Part shown: piece by piece, positions 1 through 6,683 of the stretch
Position numbering within the stretch: the first letter of the stretch is position 1
How the letters are laid out: the number at the start of each line of letters is the position of its first letter
Assembly: GCA_900753715.1 (NCBI GenBank)
Contig: CAAEAE010000086.1
Coordinates: forward strand, 1-7,776
Length of the DNA: 7,776 bases
DNA from: an uncultured Roseburia sp.
Lineage (GTDB): Bacteria > Bacillota_A > Clostridia > Lachnospirales > Lachnospiraceae
Direction: 5' to 3'
Notes under the pieces: model-generated
Told to the model about the DNA's origin: nothing
Databases searched by the model: none
The model's input: only the letters and a program-made list of their open reading frames with translations
Position numbers and translations under genes: made by a program

Positions 1-319
1 CTCGAATCTGATCCTGCGTCCGCTTGCAAGAAAGCTGAATCCGATTGCTGTTGGAGATGAATCTGAAAAAGAATACTGCATCACAGTACTTTGTCAGGAA
101 GATGCAGAACAGGAAATACGACTTTTACTGATCAGCAGCAATTCCAGTAAGACATTGTATCTGAATCATCTGGAAAGTGGAGATGTTGTGGGGGATAAAG
201 TCGAGATCATAGCGAAGTATTGTTCTGCAGGAAAATCGAAAAGCAATGTTCTGGAAGGTATTGTCGGTCAGGCATTGGAACTTCCGGAAGTAATCAGTGC
301 AGGTTGGGAGGTGTTGTAG
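1..319 (+). CDS. mgtC: MgtC/SapB-family protein, C-terminal part (5' end outside window)
   Basis: Open reading frame entering from the left edge (frame begins at base 2) and ending at TAG 317-319; about 105 residues are visible. It begins with LILRPLARKLNP, which resembles the end of the last membrane helix of MgtC proteins. A soluble stretch follows that fits the ACT-like cytoplasmic domain of the family (LLLISSNSS region, then EIIAKYCS, ending VISAGWEV). MgtC proteins are inner-membrane proteins linked to growth in low magnesium and, in pathogens, to survival in macrophages. They are often encoded beside mgtA, as here. The assignment rests on the tail pattern plus the mgtA neighbour; the N-terminal membrane domain is not in view. 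The next gene starts at the base after this stop, so the two are probably translationally coupled. Confidence 0.75.
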   Translation, partial: SNLILRPLARKLNPIAVGDESEKEYCITVLCQEDAEQEIRLLLISSNSSKTLYLNHLESGDVVGDKVEIIAKYCSAGKSKSNVLEGIVGQALELPEVISAGWEVL

Positions 320-565
320 TTGAAAAAAATCAAAAGTGAAAGAGGGATAATTTTTTTCATTCTTTATATTTTATTCACTGCAGCATGCAGTTGTGTGAGT
401 CTTATATTTCCGGCTCACCAAATTTTGGTGATACAGGTCTGGTATCAAATATCTGTGGTTGTTTGGATTTTTTTAGCAGTTACGATGGTGAAATTGCTTA
501 TCAGGCTTCAGAAAATAAATAAGCTCATAACGAGAGGAATCAATGAAAGGAGAAGAAAACCATGA
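320..565 (+). CDS. Small two-helix membrane protein of unknown function in the mgt operon
   Basis: 81 aa with a TTG start immediately after the mgtC stop codon. The start is supported by GGGAGG at 306-311, eight bases upstream and inside the end of mgtC. The protein has a short basic N-terminus (KKIKSER), a hydrophobic helix at about residues 9-30, a second at about 37-61, and a basic tail ending ERRRKP. Two helices with positive charges at both ends suggest both termini lie in the cytoplasm. The TGA stop overlaps the ATG of the next gene (ATGA), which implies coupled translation. I do not recognise the family. Its position inside an mgtC-mgtA operon suggests a role in, or control of, magnesium transport, but that is context only. 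Confidence 0.75.
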   Translation: MKKIKSERGIIFFILYILFTAACSCVSLIFPAHQILVIQVWYQISVVVWIFLAVTMVKLLIRLQKINKLITRGINERRRKP

Positions 566-873
566 ATGTAACCTGTATCTTTTTTGGTGTCATTTTCACG
601 ATTGCCGGTTTTATGTTTGCATGTGGAAAAGGCCATATTCATTTATCTTCCTGGAAAAACATGACGCAGGAAGAGAAAGAAAAGATTAAAATTGTGCCGC
701 TTTGCCGTAATATCGGTGAAGTCATTGCATTAAACGGTCTGATTTTTCTGCTGAAAGGTCTATGGCCAGGCTTTGAAAATCACTGGTTTGTGACTGCTAT
801 GATCGCATGGTTTATTGTGGCGGGATTTGATCTTTGGTATATCGAGAAAAGTGATCGATATTATAAAAAATAA
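562..873 (+). CDS. DUF3784-like membrane protein
   Basis: 103 aa with an ATG start overlapping the preceding stop by four bases; AAGGAG at 547-552 sits nine bases upstream. Three hydrophobic segments are visible: residues 1-20, about 50-68 (VIALNGLIFLLKGLW) and about 75-95 (FVTAMIAWFIVAGFDLWYI). Between the first and second is a polar loop with a GKG turn and the pattern MTQEEKEK followed by LCRNIG. That loop is the typical look of the DUF3784 family, small three-helix proteins of Firmicutes with no known function. The family call is by pattern recall and was not searched. It lies 25 bases upstream of mgtA and is probably co-transcribed with it. Confidence 0.75.
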   Translation: MNVTCIFFGVIFTIAGFMFACGKGHIHLSSWKNMTQEEKEKIKIVPLCRNIGEVIALNGLIFLLKGLWPGFENHWFVTAMIAWFIVAGFDLWYIEKSDRYYKK

Positions 874-898
874 TTGCAAAACAGGGAGGTAAAGACCA

Positions 899-3664
899 AT
901 GAATAAGAAAGAAAATCGTATGGCTGTTCGTCAGGCAGCACAGCAGGCTGTGATCCGTGACGAGCAGAACCACCGCATCGAACATGCGGCTACCAATCCG
1001 ATTAAGGAGGTTTTGAAGAGTCTGCACACAACACTTCGTGGACTGGATGCTGAAAATATAGTGGTAAGTCGGACAAAATATGGAACGAATAAAGTAACGC
1101 ATGAGAAGAAACAATCCCTTGCGAAACGTCTGGCTGGAGCATTTATCAATCCATTTACAGCAATCCTTTTCTGTCTGGCAGTTGTTTCTACTATGACAGA
1201 TATGGTTTTTCCATATTTTTCTCTGTTAGGAAGTTCACCGGAAGATTTTGATCCATTAACAGTGGTGATTATTCTGACCATGGTTATGATCTCCGGTACG
1301 CTTCGTTTTGTACAGGAATCCAGAAGTGGAAATGCAGCAGAAAAACTGTTATCCATGATCACAACTACTTGCACCGTCACAAGAAGAGAACAGGAAAAAA
1401 TTGAGATTCCTATGGACGATCTGGTTGTAGGAGATATCGTACATCTTTCAGCAGGAGACATGATCCCAGCAGATGTCCGTATTCTGGATGCCAAAGACTT
1501 ATTTATCAGTCAGGCAAGCTTAACAGGTGAAAGCGAACCGGTGGAAAAGACACCGAAGGTATGTGCACAGAAAGAAAGCATCACCGATTACAGCAATATT
1601 GCTTTTATGGGAAGCAATGTAATTTCCGGAAGTGCAACGGCAGTGGTTGTCTGCACGGGAGACCGCACTTTGTTTGGTTCCATGGCATCTGCGATTGCAG
1701 GTGAAGCAGTGGAGACAAGCTTTACCAAAGGCGTGAATGCAGTGTCATGGGTTCTGATCCGGTTTATGCTGGTCATGGTTCCGCTGGTATTTTTTATCAA
1801 TGGTATCACAAAGGGAGACTGGCTGGATGCCTTTCTGTTCGGTATTTCCATAGCTGTCGGACTGACTCCGGAGATGCTGCCGATGATCGTAACAACCTGT
1901 CTTGCAAAAGGTGCCGTTTCCATGAGTAAAAAGCAGACGATTGTTAAGAATCTGAATTCTATCCAGAATTTCGGTGCCATTGACATTCTCTGTACAGATA
2001 AAACAGGAACACTGACACAGGATAAGGTTGTGTTGGAATATCACCTGAATGTGAATGGAGAAGATGATACAAGAGTACTGCGCCATGCATACTTAAACAG
2101 CTACTTCCAGACCGGTTATAAGAACCTGATGGATCTGGCGATCATTCACAGAACAGAGGAAGAAGAGGCGGCAGATCCAAAGCTCCTCGATTTGTCTGAA
2201 AATTATGTGAAGGTAGATGAGATTCCATTTGATTTTACACGTCGTCGTCTGACTACGGTAGTACAGGATAAAAAGGGAAAGACACAGATGGTAACAAAGG
2301 GAGCTGTAGAAGAAATGCTCTCCATCTGTTCTTTTGCTGAGTGCGATGGTACTGTGCAGCCACTTACAGAAGAGGTTCGTGGGCGTATTCTGAAAACAGT
2401 AGACGAACTGAATGACAAAGGATTCCGTGTGCTTGCCATTGCACAAAAAAGCAATCCTTCTCCGGTGGGTGCATTTGGTATAAAAGATGAGTGTGAGATG
2501 GTACTAATTGGATATCTGGCATTTCTTGATCCACCAAAGGAGTCTACTGCAGATGCAATTCGGGCATTGAAAGCACACGGCGTAATAACAAAGATTTTGA
2601 CAGGTGATAATGATAAGGTAACACGTACAATCTGCAAGCAGGTAGGACTTGAAGTACGCAACATGCTTCTGGGTTCTGATCTGGATCATATGACAGATGG
2701 CCAGCTTGCAAAAGCAGTAGAGACAACAGAGGTATTTGCAAAGCTTACACCGGATCAGAAAGCACGCGTGGTTTCAGTTCTCAGAGAAAACGGTCATACC
2801 GTAGGATTCATGGGTGATGGAATCAACGATGCCGCTGCAATGAAAGCTGCCGATATTGGAATCTCTGTAGATACTGCAGTAGATGTGGCAAAAGAATCCG
2901 CAGATATCATCCTGCTGGAAAAAGATCTGATGGTTCTGGAAGAAGGAATCATAGAAGGACGTAAAACTTATGCTAATATGATCAAATATATCAAGATGAC
3001 GGCCTCATCTAACTTTGGAAATATGTTCTCTGTATTAGCTGCTTCGGCACTGTTACCTTTCCTCCCGATGATGAGTGTACATCTGATTTTCCTGAATCTG
3101 ATCTATGATCTGTCCTGTACAGCAATTCCATGGGATAACGTAGACGAAGAGTTTATTGCAAAACCACGTAAATGGGATGCTTCCAGTGTGGGTAGCTTTA
3201 TGATCTGGATTGGACCTACAAGTTCGATTTTTGATTTTACAACTTATATATTCATGTACTTTGTATTCTGCCCGTTATTTGTATCAAAAGGCATTTTATT
3301 CAATGATCTGGCAGCCCATTACAGCGGTGTAGAGCTTGCTACTATGCAGGCACGGTATATCGGAATGTTCCAGGCAGGATGGTTTGTAGAATCTATGTGG
3401 AGCCAGACATTAGTCATCCACATGATCCGCACACCAAAGCTTCCTTTTATCCAGAGCCGTGCATCAGCACCGGTAACATTACTTACCATGACAGGTATTG
3501 CAGTTCTGACAGTGATCCCATTCACACCATTTGGAGCTGCACTTGGTCTTGTTGCTTTACCGGCATCATATTTTGCATATCTGATCCCATGTATTCTGTT
3601 GTATATGATGCTAGCAACAAGCTTGAAAAAAGCATATGTCCGCTATTATGGCGAACTGCTCTAG
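899..3664 (+). CDS. mgtA: MgtA-type magnesium-importing P-type ATPase
   Basis: Complete, 921 aa, ATG start with GGGAGG at 884-889 nine bases upstream. It is a P3B ATPase that takes Mg2+ into the cell using ATP. All catalytic signatures are present: TGES at residues 209-212 (actuator domain), PEMLP at 324-328 in the M4 helix, the phosphorylation site DKTGTLT with Asp367, KGA at 467-469 in the nucleotide-binding domain, TGDN from 568, and the hinge motif MGDGIND at 638-644. The M6 stretch [14 protein letters not shown] (733-747) resembles the MgtA-specific segment rather than Ca2+ or K+ pumps. Further hydrophobic helices follow up to residue 905, fitting ten membrane spans. The length matches the family (about 900 aa), with a basic, Gln-rich N-terminal extension. 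The mgtC-like gene upstream supports the call. Regulation cannot be read because the operon promoter is outside the window. Confidence 0.96.
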   Translation: MNKKENRMAVRQAAQQAVIRDEQNHRIEHAATNPIKEVLKSLHTTLRGLDAENIVVSRTKYGTNKVTHEKKQSLAKRLAGAFINPFTAILFCLAVVSTMTDMVFPYFSLLGSSPEDFDPLTVVIILTMVMISGTLRFVQESRSGNAAEKLLSMITTTCTVTRREQEKIEIPMDDLVVGDIVHLSAGDMIPADVRILDAKDLFISQASLTGESEPVEKTPKVCAQKESITDYSNIAFMGSNVISGSATAVVVCTGDRTLFGSMASAIAGEAVETSFTKGVNAVSWVLIRFMLVMVPLVFFINGITKGDWLDAFLFGISIAVGLTPEMLPMIVTTCLAKGAVSMSKKQTIVKNLNSIQNFGAIDILCTDKTGTLTQDKVVLEYHLNVNGEDDTRVLRHAYLNSYFQTGYKNLMDLAIIHRTEEEEAADPKLLDLSENYVKVDEIPFDFTRRRLTTVVQDKKGKTQMVTKGAVEEMLSICSFAECDGTVQPLTEEVRGRILKTVDELNDKGFRVLAIAQKSNPSPVGAFGIKDECEMVLIGYLAFLDPPKESTADAIRALKAHGVITKILTGDNDKVTRTICKQVGLEVRNMLLGSDLDHMTDGQLAKAVETTEVFAKLTPDQKARVVSVLRENGHTVGFMGDGINDAAAMKAADIGISVDTAVDVAKESADIILLEKDLMVLEEGIIEGRKTYANMIKYIKMTASSNFGNMFSVLAASALLPFLPMMSVHLIFLNLIYDLSCTAIPWDNVDEEFIAKPRKWDASSVGSFMIWIGPTSSIFDFTTYIFMYFVFCPLFVSKGILFNDLAAHYSGVELATMQARYIGMFQAGWFVESMWSQTLVIHMIRTPKLPFIQSRASAPVTLLTMTGIAVLTVIPFTPFGAALGLVALPASYFAYLIPCILLYMMLATSLKKAYVRYYGELL

Positions 3665-3676
3665 GAGGTAGGAAGA

Positions 3677-3850
3677 ATGAATTGGAAAGAATTATGGATG
3701 ACACTTTTTGGAACTTGTGAATGGCTCGGACTCAATATGGGATTCTGGGTATCTATGGCTGTGGTGCTGTTGATCGTAATACTCATGAATGCAGTATTCT
3801 GGGGAATAAAGCCAAAGAATAAAAAAAGTATGATTAAAAAAATAGTTTAG
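3677..3850 (+). CDS. 57-aa single-helix membrane protein directly behind mgtA
   Basis: ATG at 3677, stop TAG at 3848-3850. A strong ribosome binding site (AGGAGG, 3663-3668, overlapping the mgtA stop) lies eight bases before the ATG. The gap to mgtA is only 12 bases, so translation is probably coupled. The protein has a Trp-rich amphipathic start (MNWKELWMTLFG), then a hydrophobic helix at about residues 22-43 (FWVSMAVVLLIVILMNAVFW), then a Lys-rich tail (KPKNKK...KK). One helix with a positive C-terminal tail predicts the N-terminus outside and the C-terminus inside. Enterobacteria use unrelated single-helix proteins (MgtS, MgtR) that bind and control the stability of MgtA. This could be a functional counterpart, but there is no sequence similarity I can claim. 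It is easily missed because of its size. Confidence 0.8.
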   Translation: MNWKELWMTLFGTCEWLGLNMGFWVSMAVVLLIVILMNAVFWGIKPKNKKSMIKKIV

Positions 3851-3853
3851 AAG

Positions 3854-3878
3854 AGTTATTTATGAATAATAAGTAACT
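3854..3878 (+). other. AT-rich hairpin just after the mgt operon
   Basis: Arms AGTTATTTAT (3854-3863) and ATAAGTAACT (3869-3878) pair over 10 positions with one G-U pair and a five-base loop. It lies four bases after the stop of the 57-aa gene. No proper T-run follows (only ACAATTTT at 3883-3890), so it is a weak terminator at best; it may instead protect the 3' end of the mRNA. Confidence 0.4.
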
Positions 3879-3906
3879 GTGACAATTTTGTGCCCACTGC
3901 GTACGA

Positions 3907-3964
3907 AGTTAAGTTAGTTGTTGAGGTGTTGGGAAAATCCTGGCACCTCAAATTATAGTTAACT
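3907..3964. repeat. Long inverted repeat in the mgt 3' region
   Basis: Arms 3921-3934 and 3938-3951 pair over 14 consecutive positions, eight of them perfect Watson-Crick (TTGAGGTG with CACCTCAA), then six including three G-U pairs if read as + strand RNA, around a three-base AAA loop. An outer pair of arms, AGTTAA (3907-3912) and TTAACT (3959-3964), encloses it. There is no T-run on either side, so it is not a standard terminator. It could be an mRNA 3' structure, part of a small RNA, or the relic of a small repeat element. Confidence 0.5.
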
Positions 3965-4031
3965 GCACATTGTGTATGTTGATAAAGAGGTAAAAGAAAT
4001 TGAAAAAGAAAGACATAGAAGAAGCGCAAAC

Positions 4032-4060
4032 AAAAAGATCCTGCTCATAGCGAACAGGAT
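4032..4060 (-). terminator. Rho-independent terminator of the XRE-ImmA transcript
   Basis: Read on the - strand, ATCCTG pairs with CAGGAT, with three further pairs inside (TTC with GAG, one a G-U pair) and a five-base loop. A C and then TTTTT follow (4036 down to 4032). It sits just after the stop of the ImmA-like gene. The + strand side is also T-rich (TTCTTCTTTATTTT after the stem), so it may stop transcripts from both directions between the convergent blocks. Confidence 0.8.
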
Positions 4061-4066
4061 TCTTCT

Positions 4067-4582
4067 TTATTTTGCCAGGAAATTACTCTGAATCTCCATC
4101 GGCATATGATAAGCCTGGCCTCGTTTTGTCAGGCTGTATAATTTAAAGCTCATGAGTTCCGGAGTCGCATTCAATGAACTGCAGAGTCCGAAATAATCCA
4201 GGTCTTCGTTCTGAACCATCTCTTCAATGTCTTCATCTTCAATCAGCAGATCGGCAGCAAACAGATTGGCCTGATATTCTGTATTATCCGTCATATTGTA
4301 GAGGGTATCATCTTGCATCGGAGCCATTTTCAGCTGGGAACGATGCAGAATGATATGCCCTAATTCATGGGCGGCAACAATCATCTTTTCTTCTTCTGAA
4401 AGGAAACTACTGATCATGACATAGATCGTCTTGCAGCTCATAAAACAATATCCTTTCAGTGTCTTATATCTGGAAGTTTCCCCGACAACAATGTTCATCT
4501 GATCCATGATCTCAAATGGATCTCGGGTTCCATATTTCTTGATTAATTTCTTTGTTTCTGTATATATGTAAGTGTTTCTCAA
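4067..4582 (-). CDS. immA: ImmA/IrrE-family metallo-endopeptidase
   Basis: Zinc peptidase of the ImmA/IrrE type, of the sort that cleaves a partner XRE repressor. It has the zinc-binding helix AAHELGHIILH with HELGH at residues 72-76 (numbered from the TTG start), and a second conserved block EYQANLFAADLL whose Glu (about residue 102) is the likely third zinc ligand. Length is 171 aa, normal for stand-alone ImmA proteins. Start choice: the longest frame opens at GTG 4591, but that GTG forms part of the GAGGTG ribosome binding site. The TTG at 4582 lies a normal distance after this GAGG and is preferred; ATT at 4588 is a third possibility. The gene lies 91 bases behind the XRE gene on the same strand. 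In ICEBs1 of Bacillus, ImmA cleaves ImmR to derepress the element; the same pairing is inferred here. Confidence 0.9.
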   Translation of the reverse strand: MRNTYIYTETKKLIKKYGTRDPFEIMDQMNIVVGETSRYKTLKGYCFMSCKTIYVMISSFLSEEEKMIVAAHELGHIILHRSQLKMAPMQDDTLYNMTDNTEYQANLFAADLLIEDEDIEEMVQNEDLDYFGLCSSLNATPELMSFKLYSLTKRGQAYHMPMEIQSNFLAK

Positions 4583-4630
4583 ATAAATCACCTCAAAAGT
4601 AAAAAATAAAAGGGCAGAAATATCCTTGTA

Positions 4631-4658
4631 ACTATAAGGTAACAGATTAGGTGTACAA
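4631..4658 (-). promoter_or_regulatory. Weak candidate promoter for the ImmA-like gene
   Basis: On the - strand TTGTAC (4658 down to 4653) lies 16 bases before TATAGT (4636 down to 4631). The -10 matches consensus at five of six positions, the -35 at three. It falls in the gap between the XRE and ImmA-like genes and could give separate expression of the protease. A direct repeat of GTAAC (4628-4632 and 4639-4643) overlaps it. Speculative. Confidence 0.3.
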
Positions 4659-4673
4659 TAATCCCGCCTTCTA

Positions 4674-5093
4674 TTATTTTTCCTCTTGGTTTTTCAGATA
4701 TTTTTTCGGTGTAAATTTCTTTGCACGTCTTTTGGAATCCAGATAAAGGCTCTGGATCTCATCCATAAAAGCTATTTTATCTTCGTCTGTCAGTGATCCA
4801 CCGGCAAACATAGCTGCAGCCTGTTCCAGAATCTGCTGAGCCTGTCTGGCACCACGGTTACCAAACTGTTCGGATGCTTCTGTGATAAAAGCTTCATTCT
4901 CACTCATGAGATAAGAAACGTCACACTGTAATGCATCTGCCAGTTTCTGATACAGAACATTTTGTTTTGGAAAACGTCCTTCTACTTCCCAGGATCGAAT
5001 AGTCCTATATGAAACACCAACCATACTGGCCAGTTCCTGCTGACTCATCTTTTTTTCTTTTCTTAATGATCTTACTTTTTCACCGAATGTCAT
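4674..5093 (-). CDS. XRE-family helix-turn-helix repressor
   Basis: 139 aa. An N-terminal HTH_3 domain (about residues 3-63) has the pattern MSQQELASMVGVSYRTIRSWE, where the turn and recognition helix fall at about residues 17-36. The rest is a helical tail with an Ala/Gln-rich stretch (about 83-97), then SLTDEDKIAFMDEIQ and a basic end (KRRAKKFTPKKY). There is no LexA-type S24 peptidase domain, so it cannot cleave itself; the ImmA-like peptidase next door fits that gap. The frame is open upstream to 5144, but the ATG at 5093 is chosen because AAGAGG (5106 down to 5101) lies seven bases before it and the HTH domain starts right after. It probably represses the divergent polymerase operon and its own gene through the GGAAA-N4-TTTCC sites upstream. 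The DNA target is inferred from position only. Confidence 0.9.
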   Translation of the reverse strand: MTFGEKVRSLRKEKKMSQQELASMVGVSYRTIRSWEVEGRFPKQNVLYQKLADALQCDVSYLMSENEAFITEASEQFGNRGARQAQQILEQAAAMFAGGSLTDEDKIAFMDEIQSLYLDSKRRAKKFTPKKYLKNQEEK

Positions 5094-5153
5094 AAACATA
5101 CCTCTTTCTAAGCCCTGTCTTATAAGTTTCATTAGCCGCTTCAAGGCAAAACG

Positions 5154-5167
5154 GGAAATGTGTTTCC
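5154..5167. promoter_or_regulatory. Operator-like palindrome O1
   Basis: GGAAA-TGTG-TTTCC, perfect five-base arms around a four-base centre. It lies in the leader of the repressor gene, about 60 bases before its start codon and upstream of the polymerase -35. Likely a binding site of the XRE protein. Confidence 0.65.
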
Positions 5168-5186
5168 TTAAAAATAAAAATTAATC

Positions 5187-5215
5187 TTGACAAAGGGAAA
5201 TATCTCTCCTATAAT
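5187..5215 (+). promoter_or_regulatory. Consensus sigma-A promoter of the polymerase operon
   Basis: TTGACA (5187-5192) and TATAAT (5210-5215) are separated by exactly 17 bases: a perfect match to the vegetative promoter consensus. Transcription would begin near 5222 and give a leader of about 170 bases before the polymerase start. The 17-base spacer is almost filled by one palindromic operator (5196-5209), so a bound repressor would block RNA polymerase directly. A promoter this strong makes sense only if it is normally shut. Confidence 0.9.
5196..5209. promoter_or_regulatory. Operator-like palindrome O2, inside the polymerase promoter
   Basis: GGAAA-TATC-TCTCC, one mismatch in the right arm. 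It occupies the spacer between the -35 and -10 of the polymerase promoter and touches the -10. The flanking sequence is shared with O3 (AAGGGAAA on the left, TCCTATAA on the right). Confidence 0.75.
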
Positions 5216-5231
5216 GTGAATCACAGATAAG

Positions 5232-5245
5232 GGAAACATCTTTCC
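5232..5245. promoter_or_regulatory. Operator-like palindrome O3, between the facing promoters
   Basis: GGAAA-CATC-TTTCC, perfect arms, with the same flanks as O2. It covers the predicted start point of the repressor transcript and lies about 10 bases downstream of the polymerase transcript start, so binding here could affect both promoters. Confidence 0.75.
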
Positions 5246-5248
5246 TAT

Positions 5249-5277
5249 AAGATACACAATATTTCCTCTTTTGTCAA
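5249..5277 (-). promoter_or_regulatory. Probable promoter of the XRE repressor gene
   Basis: On the - strand a perfect -35 TTGACA (5277 down to 5272) is followed after 17 bases by TATCTT (5254 down to 5249), four of six matches to the -10 consensus. The start would be near 5243, giving a 150-base leader to the ATG at 5093. It points toward the polymerase promoter, so the two early transcripts overlap. The palindrome at 5232-5245 covers its start region. Confidence 0.65.
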
Positions 5278-5285
5278 TGGATATG

Positions 5286-5299
5286 TGAAATGAATTTCC
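5286..5299. promoter_or_regulatory. Operator-like palindrome O4
   Basis: TGAAA-TGAA-TTTCC, one arm mismatch. It lies just upstream of the -35 of the repressor promoter and within the leader of the polymerase transcript. Its right arm also forms part of the leader hairpin at 5295-5322, so it may have a role as RNA rather than as an operator. Confidence 0.5.
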
Positions 5300-5322
5300 T
5301 GTAATTCAATGAAAACAGGAAG
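5295..5322 (+). other. Hairpin in the polymerase 5' leader
   Basis: TTCCTGT (5296-5302) pairs perfectly with ACAGGAA (5315-5321) across a 12-base loop, with one further T-G pair outside. There is no T-run, so it is not a terminator. It lies 70-100 bases before the polymerase start codon and could also be a degenerate protein-binding palindrome. Confidence 0.4.
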
Positions 5323-5394
5323 GATAGACAATCATTGATAGTCAAAATGGGATACATGTTACAAAAAGAGGAAAGACGTATGGGAGGTGGCAAT

Positions 5395-6669
5395 GTGAGT
5401 CAGGATCAGACTTCTATTATCTGTATTGATCTAAAGTCCTTTTATGCTTCTGTGGAATGCGTAGAACGTGGGCTGGATCCATTTAAAACAAACCTGGTGG
5501 TTGCAGATCCGACCAGATCAAAGTCAACAATCTGCCTGGCAATCACTCCGGCTATGAAGTCTCTTGGCATCAAGAACCGGTGCCGGATCCATGAGATACC
5601 GGATTGTGTGAAGTACATCACAGCCATGCCAAGGATGCAGCTGTATATGGATTATTCCGCAAAGATCTATGGAATCTATCTGCGGTACGTCTCAAAAGAA
5701 GATATCCATGTGTACAGTGTCGATGAGTGTTTTATTGATGTGACAAACTATCTGCAGCTTTATCATCTCACTGCAAAAGAAATGGCGGTAAAGCTTATGC
5801 AGGAGGTTATGGAGGAAACAGGTATCACTGCAACCGCTGGTGTGGGAACCAATCTGTATCTTGCTAAGATCGCAATGGATATCGTAGCAAAGCATGTGGA
5901 TGACCATATTGGAATCCTGGATGAATTCTCTTACAGAGAGCAGCTATGGGATCATAAACCATTAAGTGACTTCTGGAGGATTGGATCCCGGACTGAAAAA
6001 AAACTAGCCGGTTATGGAATCCATACAATGGGCGATATTGCAATGGCTTCTTTAAGATCCGAAGACTGGCTGTATAAGATGTTTGGGATTGATGCAGAGC
6101 TGTTGATTGATCATGCATGGGGCTATGAAACATGCCGGATGAGTGACATCAAGAACTATCATTCGGAGGAACACAGCCTTTCAAATGGTCAGGTGCTGAT
6201 GCGAAATTATTCTTTTGACGAAGCACTTGTGATCGTAAGGGAAATGACAGATAATCTGGTCCTGGATCTGTTTGAAAAAGGACTGGTAACAAACTCTCTC
6301 ACCTTATGGATCGCCTATGACCACAGGTATGAGCATGAGGCATCCAAAGGAACCGTAAAACTCGAAAGAGAAAGTAACAGTTCCAAAAAGATCATAGATG
6401 CAGTGGAAGATTTATATCTCAGGATTGCAGACAGATATACCGGAATCCGAAGAATCGAGGTGTGTGCGAACAGGGTTGTTCCTGAAAGTTATGTGCAGTA
6501 CAGCCTGTTTGATGATCCCAAACAGACCGATAAGGAACGGCATTTACAGGAAGCAGTATTGAATGTAAAGCAGCGTTATGGAAAGAATGCGATCATGCGG
6601 GGATCCAACCTGCTAGAGTGTTCTACTTATAGAGAACGCAACGAGCAAATAGGTGGTCACCGTGCTTAG
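5395..6669 (+). CDS. Y-family (UvrX/YqjW-type) translesion DNA polymerase
   Basis: Error-prone polymerase that copies past damaged bases; 424 aa from the GTG at 5395. Motifs: CIDLKSFYASVE with catalytic Asp12, and YSVDECFID with Asp110 and Glu111, the three metal ligands of the palm. A thumb with helix-hairpin-helix character (WRIGSRTEKKLAGYGIHTMGD) and a little-finger domain follow. QYSLF (368-372) fits the beta-clamp binding motif, and the C-terminal RERNEQIGGH is typical of the Gram-positive UvrX/YqjW group rather than DinB. Start choice: the frame is open from 5335 and an ATG at 5380 has a weaker AGAGG. GGGAGG (5383-5388) before the GTG is the best site and places the CIDLK motif at the usual distance from the N-terminus. 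The gene lies 14 bases upstream of the yolD-like gene. No LexA box is visible, so XRE/ImmA control is inferred. Confidence 0.95.
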   Translation: MSQDQTSIICIDLKSFYASVECVERGLDPFKTNLVVADPTRSKSTICLAITPAMKSLGIKNRCRIHEIPDCVKYITAMPRMQLYMDYSAKIYGIYLRYVSKEDIHVYSVDECFIDVTNYLQLYHLTAKEMAVKLMQEVMEETGITATAGVGTNLYLAKIAMDIVAKHVDDHIGILDEFSYREQLWDHKPLSDFWRIGSRTEKKLAGYGIHTMGDIAMASLRSEDWLYKMFGIDAELLIDHAWGYETCRMSDIKNYHSEEHSLSNGQVLMRNYSFDEALVIVREMTDNLVLDLFEKGLVTNSLTLWIAYDHRYEHEASKGTVKLERESNSSKKIIDAVEDLYLRIADRYTGIRRIEVCANRVVPESYVQYSLFDDPKQTDKERHLQEAVLNVKQRYGKNAIMRGSNLLECSTYRERNEQIGGHRA

Positions 6670-6683
6670 AGGAGGTGCAAAAA

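Larger units (their letters stand above)
5094..5394. promoter_or_regulatory. Divergent control region between repressor and polymerase genes
   Basis: This 301-base gap carries no convincing gene. It holds two facing promoters and four palindromic sites, listed separately, plus a hairpin in the polymerase leader. An isolated half-site TTTCC lies at 5262-5266. I looked for a Firmicutes LexA box (CGAAC-N4-GTTCG) and found none. Site centres are at about 5160, 5202, 5238 and 5292, giving spacings of 42, 36 and 54 bases. Confidence 0.8.

Noticed and set aside
3973..4089. Short Lys-rich open frame on the + strand between the mgt operon and the ImmA-like gene (reading VDKEVKEIEKERHRR)
   Set aside because: No suitable start with a ribosome binding site, and it runs through the terminator stem into the opposite-strand gene; composition reflects A-rich DNA.
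5094..5144. Seventeen extra N-terminal residues for the XRE repressor
   Set aside because: The only good ribosome binding site, AAGAGG at 5101-5106, lies within this extension and serves the ATG at 5093.
5150..5300. CRISPR array suggested by the repeated GGAAA/TTTCC units
   Set aside because: Units are only 14 bases, imperfect, with spacings of 36-54 bases, and they coincide with promoter elements, so operators explain them better.
5335..5394. Longer N-terminus for the polymerase from ATG 5335 or ATG 5380
   Set aside because: The best ribosome binding site, GGGAGG at 5383-5388, serves GTG 5395, and the first catalytic motif then lies at the usual distance from the N-terminus. ATG 5380 remains a second choice.
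5094..5394. LexA/SOS box controlling the polymerase
   Set aside because: No CGAAC-N4-GTTCG or close variant is present; the repeated palindrome has a different sequence.
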